The notes under the pieces: model-generated | Told to the model about the DNA's origin: nothing | What the model saw: the letters and a program-made list of their open reading frames with translations, nothing else | Database searches by the model: none | NCBI GenBank assembly: GCA_902651635.1 | Contig: CACRSC010000018.1 | Location: 622,970 to 686,969, forward strand | DNA length: 64,000 bases | Source of the DNA: Mastigamoeba balamuthi | Lineage: Eukaryota > Evosea > Mastigamoebida > Mastigamoebidae | Direction: 5' to 3' | Program-made: the position numbers and the translations under genes | Part shown: in pieces, positions 44,021-55,317 of the stretch | Layout of the letters: each line of letters begins with the position of its first letter | How positions within the stretch are numbered: position 1 is the stretch's first letter

Positions 44021-44752
44021 AGCCCGTGATGGCGCCTGATGAGGTTTCCCTTCGAGCTTCTCGTGCCCTCTGTCCGGAGCAAACAAAGATCTTGGGAAAG
44101 GATAGGAACGCAGCCAAACACTTTGTCCTCAGTGTGAGCTTCTGTCATGTCGGACCTTCCTCAGAGGCCTGTAGTGTGTGCGTCATCTCCGTGGATTTCG
44201 GGATTATCCAAAGGTCTGTTATGCGCGTGGCCTGCATGGCACACTGGCGGACTCATCTCGGAGGTGTGGCCTCAGAAACTCAGCGTGCGCCATTACCGCG
44301 CGAGCACCGCGCACCACGAGCACTTTCTCGCAAAGTGACATTGCAAGTTGACGCCCCAAACACACGGGCAGTCTATTTAAAAAAAGGGGGGGGGAAGACA
44401 CTGTGGGAGCGCAGCGGCGTTGTATAACTCGGGGGCTCAGACAACCTTCAAGCGAGCGATCAGCACCCAGTAGACGGCGCACCGCCCCAAGGGGTGGGTG
44501 CAGCCGCCCTTTATGATCGGCCTTGGTCTCATCACCGCCCCGCAGAGAAACAGCGCCACAAACAAACAAACAAAAAAACCCCGCCGGCGCAAGCCACAAA
44601 GTTGTGAAAACTGCGCACGCGCACAATTCGCCAAAAAGCTGCTGGGACTCCCGTCCGTCCGCGCGGTTTTTTTCGTTCTGCCACCGGTGGAAATATCTTT
44701 GCTTTTTGGTCCTCCTTTTTTAATCCACAGCGCTCGCTGTCCTCCTCCCCCC
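44021..44752. other. Intergenic spacer upstream of hydrogenase gene
   Basis: About 730 bp with no supported gene. It holds an A-run/G-run (AAAAAAGGGGGGGG, about 44382-44395) and pyrimidine-rich tracts before 44753 that may be the hydrogenase promoter. Confidence 0.4.
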
Positions 44753-47700
44753 ATGAACATATTCAAACGGCAGAGCCACGGCGCTCCGCCGCGGCCAGAG
44801 TACCTCCTGCCACAGAAGGCACGCCCGCCCATCGCTTCGCCCCCCCGCGCCCGCTGCCGCTGTGCACGGGCGCTGAACCTCTGTGAATTTCAGTCGTCCC
44901 GTTTCCCCTTAGGCGCTTCGAGCTGCTCCCAGAATACCTCCTCCCCCTCTCCCCCTCAGCAGGCGAGCACACACCGCCACTCACCGCAGACGCCGCCGCG
45001 TGCAGGAGGTGAGGCCGGAGAAGGTGGTGATCACGCTCAACGGCAGGGAGATGAAGGTGCCGTCGAGCTGGACGGTGCTGCGGGCGTGCCGTGAGGCGGG
45101 CGCGTACGTGCCGACGCTGTGCCACCACCCGGCGGTCCAGCCCACCGGCCAGTGCGGCGTCTGCGTCGTCATGCTCGAGGAGGACACGCACGGCGCCGGC
45201 CGCCAGATGGTCCTGAGCTGCAAGACCGTCGTCGAGCAGGGCATGCGCATCGTCACGACGTCGACCGAGGCCATGCACCAGGCGCAGCGCAGCCTGCAGG
45301 AGTACCTCGGGCCCAGGCCCCTCGAGTCGCTGCTGCCGGCGCCCGAGATCGAGGACCTGGCGAGGTTCGTGCACATGGAGAGCACCATCGCGGAGGACGG
45401 CCAGCGCGAGTACGCCATCGTGCGCCACCAGTCAAAGTGCATTTCGTGCACGCGGTGCGGCTACACCCCCCCAAGGCTTTCTTCCCGCCGAGTCACGATT
45501 ATGACGTCATATTGCACAACAGATGCGTCAGGGTGTGCACTGACATACAGGACATGAGCATACTGTCGATAAACTACGACAACCCGCAGCAGCCGATAGT
45601 GTTCGAGGGGAACCTGCCGCTGCACGCGACACAGTGCATCGCCTGCGGACAGTGCACTGTCATCTGCCCCACGGGCGCAGTGGCAGAGGTAGGCCACTCT
45701 CCCGACACCCAGGCGCTATCGCCCACCCATTCCCCTCTTCCGAACAGCGCGACGACGTGCCCCTCGTCATGGCAGAGCTGGAGCGCCCAGCCAGAGAACG
45801 GAAACAAATGATCGCCATCACGGCTCCCTCAGCCAAGTTCTCGCTTGGGCACGACAGCCAACAGCGCACTGCGAGCGTCTTCTGATTCCCTCCCTCACTG
45901 GCAGCGAGCTCATGGGCGATAAAATCGGAGAGACACGACCGGGGACCACCGTCGCTGCGTGCCACTCAGCAGGCTTCGACCTCGTGTTCGACGTATCGCA
46001 CGCCGCCGACTACACCGCCGCCATCGAGGCAGCGGAGCTCATCGAGCGAATAAAGACCAACGGTCCGCTGCCAATGTTCACGTCGTGCTGCCCCGCGTGG
46101 GTCAACCTCGTCGAGCTGGTAACACAGTTGCACCTTTCATGCACTTCCTTTTTCACGGTTTCAATTCCGCAACCACAGAAATTTCCGCACCTGAGAAGCC
46201 ACCTGTCGCACTGCAAATCGCCCATGATGATGCTGGGCGCGCTAATACGCAAGTGGATGGAGGAGCGTGGAATCTCCCGAACGAACTACTATGTTGTGGC
46301 GATCATGCCCTGCACTGCCAAGAAGGAGGAGATCCGCAGACCAGAGCTCCGCAGCCAGTCGTACTCTCCACTGCGCTCCAACGGTCACCCAATAACATGC
46401 CGCTCCCAGGGGCGACCAGGACATCGATGCAGTCCTCACCGTGAGGGAGACAGCGAGAATGCTGAAGCAGCGCAACGTCAACTGGGCCCAATTGCCTGGG
46501 CCTTTCAGCCCCGACTACGATGCACCGTTCGACAACTCCAGCGGCTGCGGGTCCATCTTTGCCGCGAGCGGCGGCGTGATGGAGGCGGCGCTGCGCATCG
46601 CCTACACGTACCTCTCGCGCGACACGGTCACGCCGCAAAACGTTGACATGTTTGAGGCCTGCCGCAGCATACTGAGGTCGGGCGACTGGATCAACACGAA
46701 GGTCGTCCTCGACGCCAACAGTGGCGGGCCGAGCCGCGAGGTCTCCGTTGCTGTCGTTAGCGGGGCCAAGTCGATACAGGACTTTCTTGCGGACAAGCAG
46801 CTATCAGACCCTATCATGGCACAGCTCGTCCAGTGCACCGTCGGGACAGAGGTTCAGTTCGTCGAGTGTATGGCGTGCCCCAACGGGTGTATTGGCGGCG
46901 GGGGTCAGCCCACGAGCCTCGACGAGAACGTGATGAAGAAACGACGACAGTCGATATACCGCATGGACAGGGAGAGGACAAGGCTGACGCCGTCTGGCCT
47001 CCAGGAGCTCACGAGCCAGCAGGCCAAGAGATTGCTAACGTGCGAGCCCCTCTTCATCAACAGTCGCGTTGCTGGCGACAGGTCAAAGGGGAGCTCGTCC
47101 TCCGCCTGCATGACGAGCTCGAGCCTCAGCGCGACGTCGATGTACCGCTCTATGCTGCACTCCCCCTCTTGCCCTCGTGCCAGGTAGACTCAATAATTCC
47201 CGGTAGCAGCTCCGCCGGGACCGATACGACAGTAGGAAACATCGCGATACTCTACGGCTCGCAAGGCGGTGCCACTGCCGCGTTTGCAAAGCACGCGTTC
47301 GACACGCTGCGAAAATCCCGTTCGCCGAACTTCGTCACCATTCACGCGATGGACCGCTTCCCATTCGTACAGCATCTTTGGATACCCTTGCGCACCAAGG
47401 TAACACTGTTACAGGACCAACTGAAAAACGTCGACACGCTGCTGCTGCTCACTTCGACATGGGAAAGCAAGAAGGGCCTGATGCCGCACAACGCGTACCA
47501 GTTTTACTGCAAGATACGGGAGGTGAAGCCCGACAACTTCCACGGGTCGCTTCTCGCAACGAAGTTCGCGGTTTGCGGCTTCGGTTCTCCGCGATATACG
47601 CATTTCTGCGGGTTCGCTGCGCAGCTACACGAGGCTCTGGTTCAACTCGGGGGCTACCCGTTCCTCGACTTGCTCAAAATCGACGTTGACTGCTCGGACA

Positions 47701-48700
47701 AGTAAGAGTGCTTTGCAGTACTGCTATAATGTAACACCGCGACAGGGGGAAGAAAGCGTACCTGGGATGGTTCTCGAGGGCACAGAGGACACTCGCACAT
47801 CTGGAGACGCCTCCACTGAACTTTCTGGTTGTTCCTGCCATTGCGACGTCGGCACTCAGTGGAGGCAAGTCGATGATCACCCCGCTCGGGTACACGCCTA
47901 TCACCGTCACCGTGGTCAAGGAGTACAAGGAGCTCGCGTCGGCCAAGGATAAGTTCTTCTACGTCGAGTTCAGCACAGGCAACGCCGACCTCGAGTATGC
48001 CTTACATCCACTGCTGTTACTGATATCTCGTCGATAGAGCGCAGCCAAACGAGGAGCTCTTCATAATGCCGACCAACTCGCGCTCGGACGTTGAGTTCCT
48101 TGCCAACGCGCTCATTCCGAGCGGCATGCACACGAGTATCAGCCTGGTACCACAGAAAGGTCCGACTAACCCAGCCCCTTACGCGTCTCACCGCGTGGCA
48201 ACAGAATCGTGTAGAGACGTGCTCCCGGCGCACATGACAGTCCGACAGCTCTTCGAGCAGTTTGTGGACCTGACCCACAGGCCGGCCAAGAGGTTCGTCG
48301 AGCTCCTGGAGAACCTCTACCACGAGTCCGGGCGCGAGTGCCCCGTCGACGCGCCGCTGCACGACCGGAGGGAGTACCTGTGCTGGGCGCAGGACAAGAC
48401 GTACGCCTCGGTGCTGAGGATGTGCAAGAGCGCGCTCCCCTCGCTGGAGATCTTGCTGTCGATGCTTCCGCTCATCACGCCGCGGTGCTACACTCCGATC
48501 CACTTCGGGTCTGCACGCCCCGGCGTCATCGGTATCTGCGTGAAGCTCATCCCCGGGGGCCACACGTCCAACTTCCTGGTCGGACTCAGTGCGTTCCCAG
48601 ACACCCGCTGCTCACGGGGGACTCACAGCCGGCCGTGCAGAGAAAGGGGACAAGGTGATGGCGCGCGTAGGGCCCTCGGAGTTCAAGAGGCCGCTGCTGT
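44753..48700 (+). CDS. [FeFe]-hydrogenase fused to diflavin (flavodoxin + FAD) reductase module
   Basis: Exons: 44753-44799, 44990-45454, 45523-45688, 45748-45836, 45905-46118, 46179-46357, 46410 to about 47039, then flavodoxin and FAD exons (about 47206-47366, 47415-47701, 47746-47994, 48038 onward). Domains in order: [2Fe-2S] ferredoxin (CREAGAYVPTLCHHP, GQCGVC, SCKT); two [4Fe-4S] motifs (KCISCTRCVRVC, QCIACGQCTVICP); H-cluster with L1 TSCCPAW, L2 MPCTAKKEE, L3 ECMACPNGCIGGGGQP, all cysteines kept. Then a flavodoxin (ILYGSQGGAT, STWESKKGLMPHNA) and a CPR-type FAD domain (LFIMPTNSRSD, GGHTSNFLVGL). The His-Cys3 cluster of clostridial enzymes is not seen. Catalyses 2H+ + 2e- to H2; the flavin module would link it to a flavin electron source. 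The 47040-47206 junction is unresolved, and no stop is found before the kinase. Confidence 0.85.
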
Positions 48701-50478
48701 TCGCGAGGAAGGACGACCACCCCAAGCAGAAGACGGGGCTGAACGTCTTGCCGATGGCACCGCCGTCGCCGCTGCAGACGCCGTCGTCGTCGTCGTCGGC
48801 GGTGCAGTCGCCTTCGATGCAGCCCGGGGTGCCCCCGCTGTCGCTGATCGCCTCGCCGATACCGTCGCCGGTGAACAAGGAGCGCGGGGCGACGCACTGC
48901 GACAAGGCCATGTTCCCGCTCAAGGTCTCGATCTCGACGCTCTCGTTCATGAGCACCGAGCGGAGGCTCCCCGTCGACGAGCCCATCACGTGCTCGATCG
49001 AGATCGTCAACCCCACAGAAGACAAGGTACCACCCGCTCAGCCCTCCGCCCCGCGCCTGCGGTGCGCTCCTGAGCACTTGCCGCGCAGTACCTGTTCTCG
49101 ATCACGCCGATTTACACGGAGAAGCTGAAGCTGAGCTTCGAGCCCGACAACGGCGTCATCAAGCCGCTGTTCTCCGCGACGATCAAGGCGACGGTGGTCG
49201 TGCTCTGCACGACGGTCATCGACTCGTGCGTCACCATCTCGTGCGACCGGCTCTGCTCGGAGAACTCGTCCGACTCGGAGGGCCCGCAGCCGATGACGAC
49301 GTCGATACCGCTGCACCTCGAGACGAGGCTGTCGTCCCGCCTCGACATCGACGAGTTCAAGATCGACGGGAACCCCGTCGGCGTTGGCGGGTTCAGCACC
49401 GTCTACAGGGCCGAGTGGCGGGGGCAGGAGGTTGCCGTCAAGATGCTGCGCGAGCAGGACCCCTCCGAGACGCACTACCAGAGCTTCGTGCGCGAGTGCA
49501 GCCTGCTGTCGGAGCTGCGCAGCCCGCTCATCGTCAACTTCATCGGGTTCTCCGCGGTGCCGGGGAAGCTTGCGCTGATCACCGAGTTCCTCCCGCTGGG
49601 CAGCCTCAGCAAGTACATCGCCAAGGGCAGCCTCTCGTTCCACTACAAGATCAAGGCGTCGCTCGACTGTGCTAAGGGGATGGCCTTCCTGCACGCAAGG
49701 TCCGCAACTTCTTTTTGGCGCCCCGGCCAGGGCGAGGGCGCCCGCTGACTGACGGGACGGCACCGCAGTGGCATCATGCACCGCGACCTCAAGCCGGACA
49801 ACCTGCTGGTGTGCTCGCTGGACCCCGCGACGCGCATCGTGTGCAAAATCACCGACTTTGGCACCACCAGATATGTGGACAAGGACAAGGCCGTCACTGC
49901 CGGCGTCGGGAGTGAGAGCGCCCTGCACACCACGCCCCCCACTCGCCCTCCAGCGCCTCACGTTCCTATTTCCCAGCGCCCGCGTACATGGCGCCGGAAG
50001 TCCTTATCGGGGAGTCCTACAGCACGGGCGCGGATGTGTACAGGTGCACACGAGCAGCCACCACCTGCCGATTGCTCACACACGCGTTGGCAGCTTCTCT
50101 GTGCTGATGTGGGAGCTCATCACGGGCCTGCAGCCGTTCTCCGACCTCGGGATGCCCTGGAGTAAGAAGCTGCACGGCATCCGCGACAGCAGTCTAACCG
50201 CACGCTCTCCTCTCACCCGCGCAGACGTCGCCCACCACGTGATGGAGGGACAGCGTCTCTCGCTCGAGAAGATATCCGACCCAGGCCTCGCCGCGCTCAT
50301 CGACATGGGCTGGCAGACAGACCCCAAGAAGCGTCCCTGTGCGCTGAAGCTACCCCCCAGGCATCGGCAGTTACTCACCCATTTCGCAGCCTTCCGGAAA
50401 ATTGTGGCGTACATCGAGGGCCTGCTTGTGAGCCTCAATGCCGCCGCTGCTGGCAAGACGGCCCCGGCACCCGAGTAA
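48659..50478 (+). CDS. TKL-type protein kinase (Entamoeba-like), possibly continuous with the hydrogenase
   Basis: Kinase-part exons: up to 49026, 49089-49699, 49769-49911, 49977-50043, 50094-50161, 50225-50478. After a Ser/Pro linker comes a beta-rich block (FPLKVSISTLSFMS ... EPITCSIEIVNPTEDK), and IPLHLETRLSSRLDIDEFKI, the lead-in seen in many Entamoeba kinases. Kinase motifs: glycine loop GVGGFSTVY, VAVK lysine, HRDLKPDN, DFG, TPAYMAPE and a final KKRPC. All catalytic residues are kept. Introns are 43-80 bp. If separate, translation could start at ATG 48659 (MARVGPSEF), but the words just upstream and including it also fit the end of the CPR FAD domain, and one splice (A|GTGCGT at 48589) keeps the frame from hydrogenase to kinase. 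Signalling role; substrate unknown. Confidence 0.8.
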
Positions 50479-50717
50479 GGCCTGACAAGGGGGGCCGGCT
50501 CGTGTACACTCTCTCATACTACACGCAGTCATTCATTTATTGAACAGCGCGCTTGCACTCTAGAACACTCGTCTCGTCCGCAACCACCATCACCTGCCGG
50601 ATTGGGTGCTTGACTGGGAAAACCGGGGTGTTTCGTCATTTATGAAAACCACGGTTAAATTCGCCCGCACTGCACAATCCGTAGACACAACAAAACACGG
50701 GCTGCAGCCTCAACACC

Positions 50718-53597
50718 ATGCGTGCCGTGCTCGTAGCCCTCGCCGCCGTCTGTGCCGCCACAGCGGCGTCCGAGTCCCTCAACGGGGCCACAGGGGTCCC
50801 AACATCCCTGCTGCTCGCTCAGCCATTCTTCCTGCCCCAATCCAGCACGTTCTCTTTGCTGCGCAATCTCAAACTGACAGACGGCCTGCACGCCACACCT
50901 CCTCAGGCGAGCGCGCTGGGAGGGCCCAGCTGCTCTCGAGGACGCTCGACGCGCTGCTGAGCACGCCGAGGGGCCGCAGGTTCGGGTTCGGGCTGCGCCT
51001 GGACCTCGTGTCTGTGGAGCCCGACCCGCAGATCGCTGGCTGGACCATCACGTCGCACCAGCAGAAGACCTTTGATGGCGTACCCATCGTTGGCGCCGAG
51101 CTGAGGGTGCGCCCCACACGCACATCGCACACGTCGCGCTGCACCTCCTGTGCTGACACTTCCCCCACACCGGATTTACATTCAATTTTCTCATGTCACC
51201 CCCGTTCTGGACAACAATGCACTGAACACGTCCACATCAGGTCGTGTGGAACGCGCGCTTTCACATTGTCAGTGTGACAGGGACAACGGTTCCGGACGCT
51301 GTTGGCGAGTTCCTGCCCAAGAGCCGCTCGACGCTGGTCGACCCTGCCGATGCGGCCGCTGCAGCGTCGGCGGGCACCTCCAAGGACTGCGACGCGGCGT
51401 CTGTGAGGCTGGTGGTGTTCAGGGACGGCATGGCCAAGGGCGTGCCCGGGTCGAACAGGCTGGCGTGGGAGGTGAGGTGCACGGGGAGCACGGTGTACAT
51501 GGACGCGGCCACGAAGAAGCTGCTGGGCGAGCACAGGAGGGGCGGGGGGCTGATCGGGGACGTGTACGTGTCCAACGGGACGTTCCCGCTGCCCCTGATC
51601 TGGAGGAGGGGCCAGAAGATCCCCGACAACGATGCAGAGCTCAAGGAGTTCGTCAAGACCATCGAGTTCATGTATGAAAACAACAGACGGCACGGGTCAG
51701 ACTGACTGGACCCGAACAGGGACAAGCTGTGGATGAACATGGCAAGGAGGAACTCGTTCGACGGAAAGGGCGGGAACGTGACGGGATTCCTGCGGTACAA
51801 CATGGGGGACGGGCCGTACTTCACGCCGGACCCCATCCCGAGCATCTACATCCAGCCCGGGTGGATGGCGCCCACGGTCGTGTGGCACGAGTACGGCCAC
51901 GCCATCACGGACAACGTGGACAAGCTGTGGTACGAGGCCGAGAGCGGGGCACTGAACGAGGGCTGGAGCGACATCATCTCGATGGCCATCGACGCCCTCA
52001 CCAACCCCCACAGCTCACCCCGTGTCCCCGACCACTGCACTGGAAACGGTCTGCCCTCGCTCCACCGCTCCATCGCTCCATCGCCCACCGTGCCCCCGAA
52101 CGTGAGGTCTGACAACGTGCGGCGTGGGGGAACAGTGACGACGTCGCAGAGGTGGATCGTGGCCAACGACTGCAGGGTGGCGATGTGCGACATGAAGAAC
52201 GCAGACGGGCACGTTGTGCCGTCGCTGCGGGACATGTGGGCGCCACGGTGCATCAACCACACGTCGGGGGCGGCGTACCCGAGCCAGGTGCCCGACATGA
52301 TGTGCGAGGACAAGGACAACATGGGCGTCCACTTCAGTGAGCCCCTCGCTTGCCACCCTCCCGGGCTGACAGACAGGACCCGCCAGACTCGCTGATACCC
52401 GGGAGGCTGTTCGCGGTGTTTTCGGACGGCTACGGGACGACGGTGAATGGGGTTGGTGTGGAGAGGGCGCTGGGTGTCTTCATCCGCGCCAAGTTCCTCA
52501 GTGTTGGCCCGACGACCTTCAAGATGTATGCGCAGAACCTGCGCACTGCCTGCTCGCAGCTCGTTGGTGCCCGTGTCAATGACCATACCGGGAAGCGCAT
52601 GCCCGCGATGTCCGCCAGGGTGTGCACACAGCTCACTAAGGCCATCAAGCTCGTCTCCCTCGACGCCGAGGTCCCGTGCTTCACCAAGCAGCCAGTGCTG
52701 GTCCTGCCCGACCCCTACAGGGTTTTGGTCCACCGCAACTCCGACTCGATGGTCGTCGTGACGGGCAGGGGCAACTTCTCTGGCTTCAGCATCGAGGTCA
52801 ACGGCATCCGCGGTGCCGAGTGCGGCAGCATGAATGGCCAGCACCCGTGGGAGCAGTTCACCGACGTCAACCCCGTGTGGACGTGGACAATCCGCTGCCC
52901 TGTTGTCAATCCTGTCACGCACGGCTTCCCCGAGCCTGGATATGGGAGCGTCAGGTTGCTGCACGACAACGACGTCCGCTCGGAGTACAACGTGCTGTGG
53001 GCTCCTATCCCGAAGCTTGAGTGGGCGCAGATGGTGCCCGACCAGGGCATCGTCTTCAACGGCACGGACCTGTGGCTCAACATGTCAGTGGTGTTTACCA
53101 TCGGGCTCGACTTCAGCGAGATGTTCGTCTACGGTGCGCTGTGTCCTACGCCGCAGGAGATGCCCAGCAAGAAGAACGGGTGTATTATCCTGACCGAGGG
53201 CACGTCCGACTGGACCACTGGCGCCTTCACTCTGCAGCCATACGCGGCTAAGTTCCCCCGGAACCGTTACAATTTCTACATATCCCAGCACAAGGGGTTC
53301 TACTGGAGCAACGCAGTCGTCCTCAACATCTTCAATGCCACCACCGACGTCAGGATCTGCATCACCAACAGGAAGAGCACCGCTGCAGTTCCCGGGGCGA
53401 CTGTGGCACTGAGAGAGCATGTGTTCGGAGGCAGGCGTGTCGTGGCAGGGTCTGACGGCTGTGTCACGACCACGATCGAGCAGGAGGTCGACTACCGTGC
53501 CGTTATCACGGCGCTCGGATACGCCACAACTACCAAGCTCCTCAGGATTGACAACACGACATCTGAGGTTCTGATCCAGATAAACCCGGTCCACTAG
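50718..53597 (+). CDS. Thermolysin/fungalysin-type metallopeptidase, copy 2, secreted
   Basis: Exons about 50718-51105 (internally uncertain), 51241-51671, 51720-52336 and 52387-53597. Signal peptide MRAVLVALAAVCAATAAS, propeptide, then HEYGH ... NEGWSD as in copy 1, and a beta-rich C-terminal part that ends at TSEVLIQINPVH, without the Ser-rich region and hydrophobic tail of copy 1, so this form is probably released. In exon 1 the frame changes between 50840 and 50940 (PFFLPQSST to GRAQLLSRTLDALL); either a 32-bp intron (GTTCTC...CTGACAG) or a frame break. From 51241 to about 52570 it is nearly identical to copy 1, introns included, while both ends differ strongly. Predicted zinc endopeptidase of the secretory path. 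Confidence 0.82.
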
Positions 53598-54119
53598 ATA
53601 AAAACGTAGAAAAATGCTCTGAGCCCACCCACAAACAAAGAAACTCCAGAAATGAAAGTGATGGGTTCCACAAGAGTACTTATGTGCGACAAAGAGTATT
53701 GCTACTTGGGTCATTTGAACGATGGGATAGAGTGAGTGAATGTGTGCGCGAACGAGGATCCAGTTATGGGCGTGCTAACTGCCCACCGTTGTACGAATCT
53801 CGTAATCCCTCGCAGGTACCCTCGATCCGCTCCCTCGTGCAAGTGACCACCACGCACCCCCAGTGGGTACGCGAAGGGCCATACACCGTCTTGCACCAGC
53901 TGGGGTGCACTTGCACGAGGGAGCGGATCGAGGGAGCCTGCGAGGGATTGCGAGATTCAAACAAAGAGAACAAGTGATGATCACTTTCAATTGTATGACG
54001 ACGAGATATTATCCGTGCTTTAAAAGCCCGCACAGCCTTACCGACACCATTTATTGTTTCTCCCCAAGCCAGCAAGCCAGCAAGCCAGCCACCCAGTCCC
54101 CAACCGCATCCCCCATCCC
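53598..54119. other. Intergenic region with long hairpin
   Basis: About 520 bp without a gene. Its notable content is the inverted repeat at 53795-53958, given separately. Confidence 0.5.
53795..53958. repeat. Inverted repeat, 51-bp arms around a 62-bp loop
   Basis: Left arm 53795-53845 starts GAATCTCGTAATCCCTCGCA and right arm 53908-53958 ends CCTGCGAGGGATTGCGAGATTC-like; the arms match with about three mismatches. The loop contains a further partial pairing (CACCCCCAG with CTGGGGTG). As RNA it would form a long stable hairpin; as DNA it could be a small inverted-repeat element. No other copy is seen in the window. Confidence 0.85.
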
Positions 54120-54654
54120 ATGGCAACCGCAGTGGCGACCCGCAGCTACCTCCGCACGCTGTCCACGCTCACATCGCACCTCCCGTGGGTCCGCAAGGCC
54201 GATATCAGGGGCGACGAGTGCCGCCTGCTCTACGGGCGCCTCATGGACACCACCTCCACCCAGCTCGTCGTGCTCGAGCACCTCACGGCCCTCATCCCCC
54301 AGCTCCAAGCCCTCGCCCTCGACACCGCCCCGGTGCTCCGCGCCATCGCCGCCGTCAAGTGCGTGCACCTCGCCTCGGCCTCTCCCTCTCCCTCCCTCCT
54401 CCCCCTTCCCGCGTGTCACCCTCGGCAATGGCTGACTCGCCCCCGGCAGGACCGAGATGGCGCCCGCTCAGAAGCTGCTCGCCAGGAAGAGGTGGGTGGC
54501 CCACAGCGTCCCCGGCGCCGTGTGGACGACACTGGCGGCCCAGCAAAGGGCCCTCGCCCTGCTCGACACGGTCGCCGCCGACGCCAGCGGGCGCATCGAC
54601 GAGGCCCGCCGCCAGCGCTGCGCCAGCAACAGCGTCGACTCTGCCGAGCCCTGA
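54120..54654 (+). CDS. Small helical protein with presequence-like start, unknown
   Basis: Exons 54120-54358 and 54450-54654 in phase 2 across a 91-bp intron (AA|GTGCGT ... CGGCAG|G); 147 residues. The start MATAVATRSYLRTLSTLTSH lacks acidic residues and is Ser/Thr/Arg-rich, like a mitochondrial or hydrogenosomal presequence. The rest is helical (LVVLEHLTALIPQLQALAL, LAAQQRALALLDTVAADA). No family is recognised. With the hydrogenase in the same window an organelle role is tempting but unsupported. Confidence 0.55.
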
Positions 54655-55317
54655 AAAGCCCAGCCCCCTCGTCACAGAGCACTCCGAACCCACTCCCGGT
54701 GCCTGTCTGTAACATTACGCAACGTAGTCACCTCGACACCACCAACGGCACGTGTATGCAAGAACCGCTTCACCAAAGCGAGCAGCGGAACGAGCCAAAA
54801 ATAGACCGTGTTCCATTTATAGCTTCCACACATTTCGCCGATCCCTGTCAATGTCCTTCCCTGGCTGTGGTGACTCGCGCTAGTGTCTTCCTGCATGACG
54901 CTTTACCGAACACATATGCCGTGCAGACGCCGTTCTGGGCCTGCGGGGAGTGCCAGAGGGAGCTCGAGGGTTCTGATAGCACAATTCACACACCAATCTA
55001 ATTTGATGAACGTAAGAGACCGAGAAGCAAGACAGAACAGGTACAGCGCCTTCCTTGTCGTCCTCTCATGCTTGCCTGCATCACCTGAATTACCCATTCC
55101 TGCCCCCAGCATGCTATCTTCTTGCTGTCGGTACGTAATCCACTGCACATTGCACCCACGCACACGGATTTGATGGCCTCATCTTGTGGTGTTGACCTCT
55201 ACGAATAGCCTCCAGACACAACCATTCTTTTACCAAACCCCCCAGATAGCAACCGCATTACCGCAGTGCTCGCATCCGGTTTCCCACAACAACCGCGACA
55301 ACCGCAATCACCGAGCC
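54655..55317. other. Intergenic, no gene seen
   Basis: About 660 bp between two plus-strand genes; only short frames with no motifs. Carries the promoter of the coiled-coil gene at 55318. Confidence 0.45.

Noticed and set aside
44753-45000. Hydrogenase start at the GTG near 45000
   Set aside because: A short upstream exon with ATG (44753-44799) joins in phase to acceptor CACCGCAG at 44989, giving a normal start; a GTG start is unlikely in a eukaryote. The upstream exon remains to be shown by cDNA.
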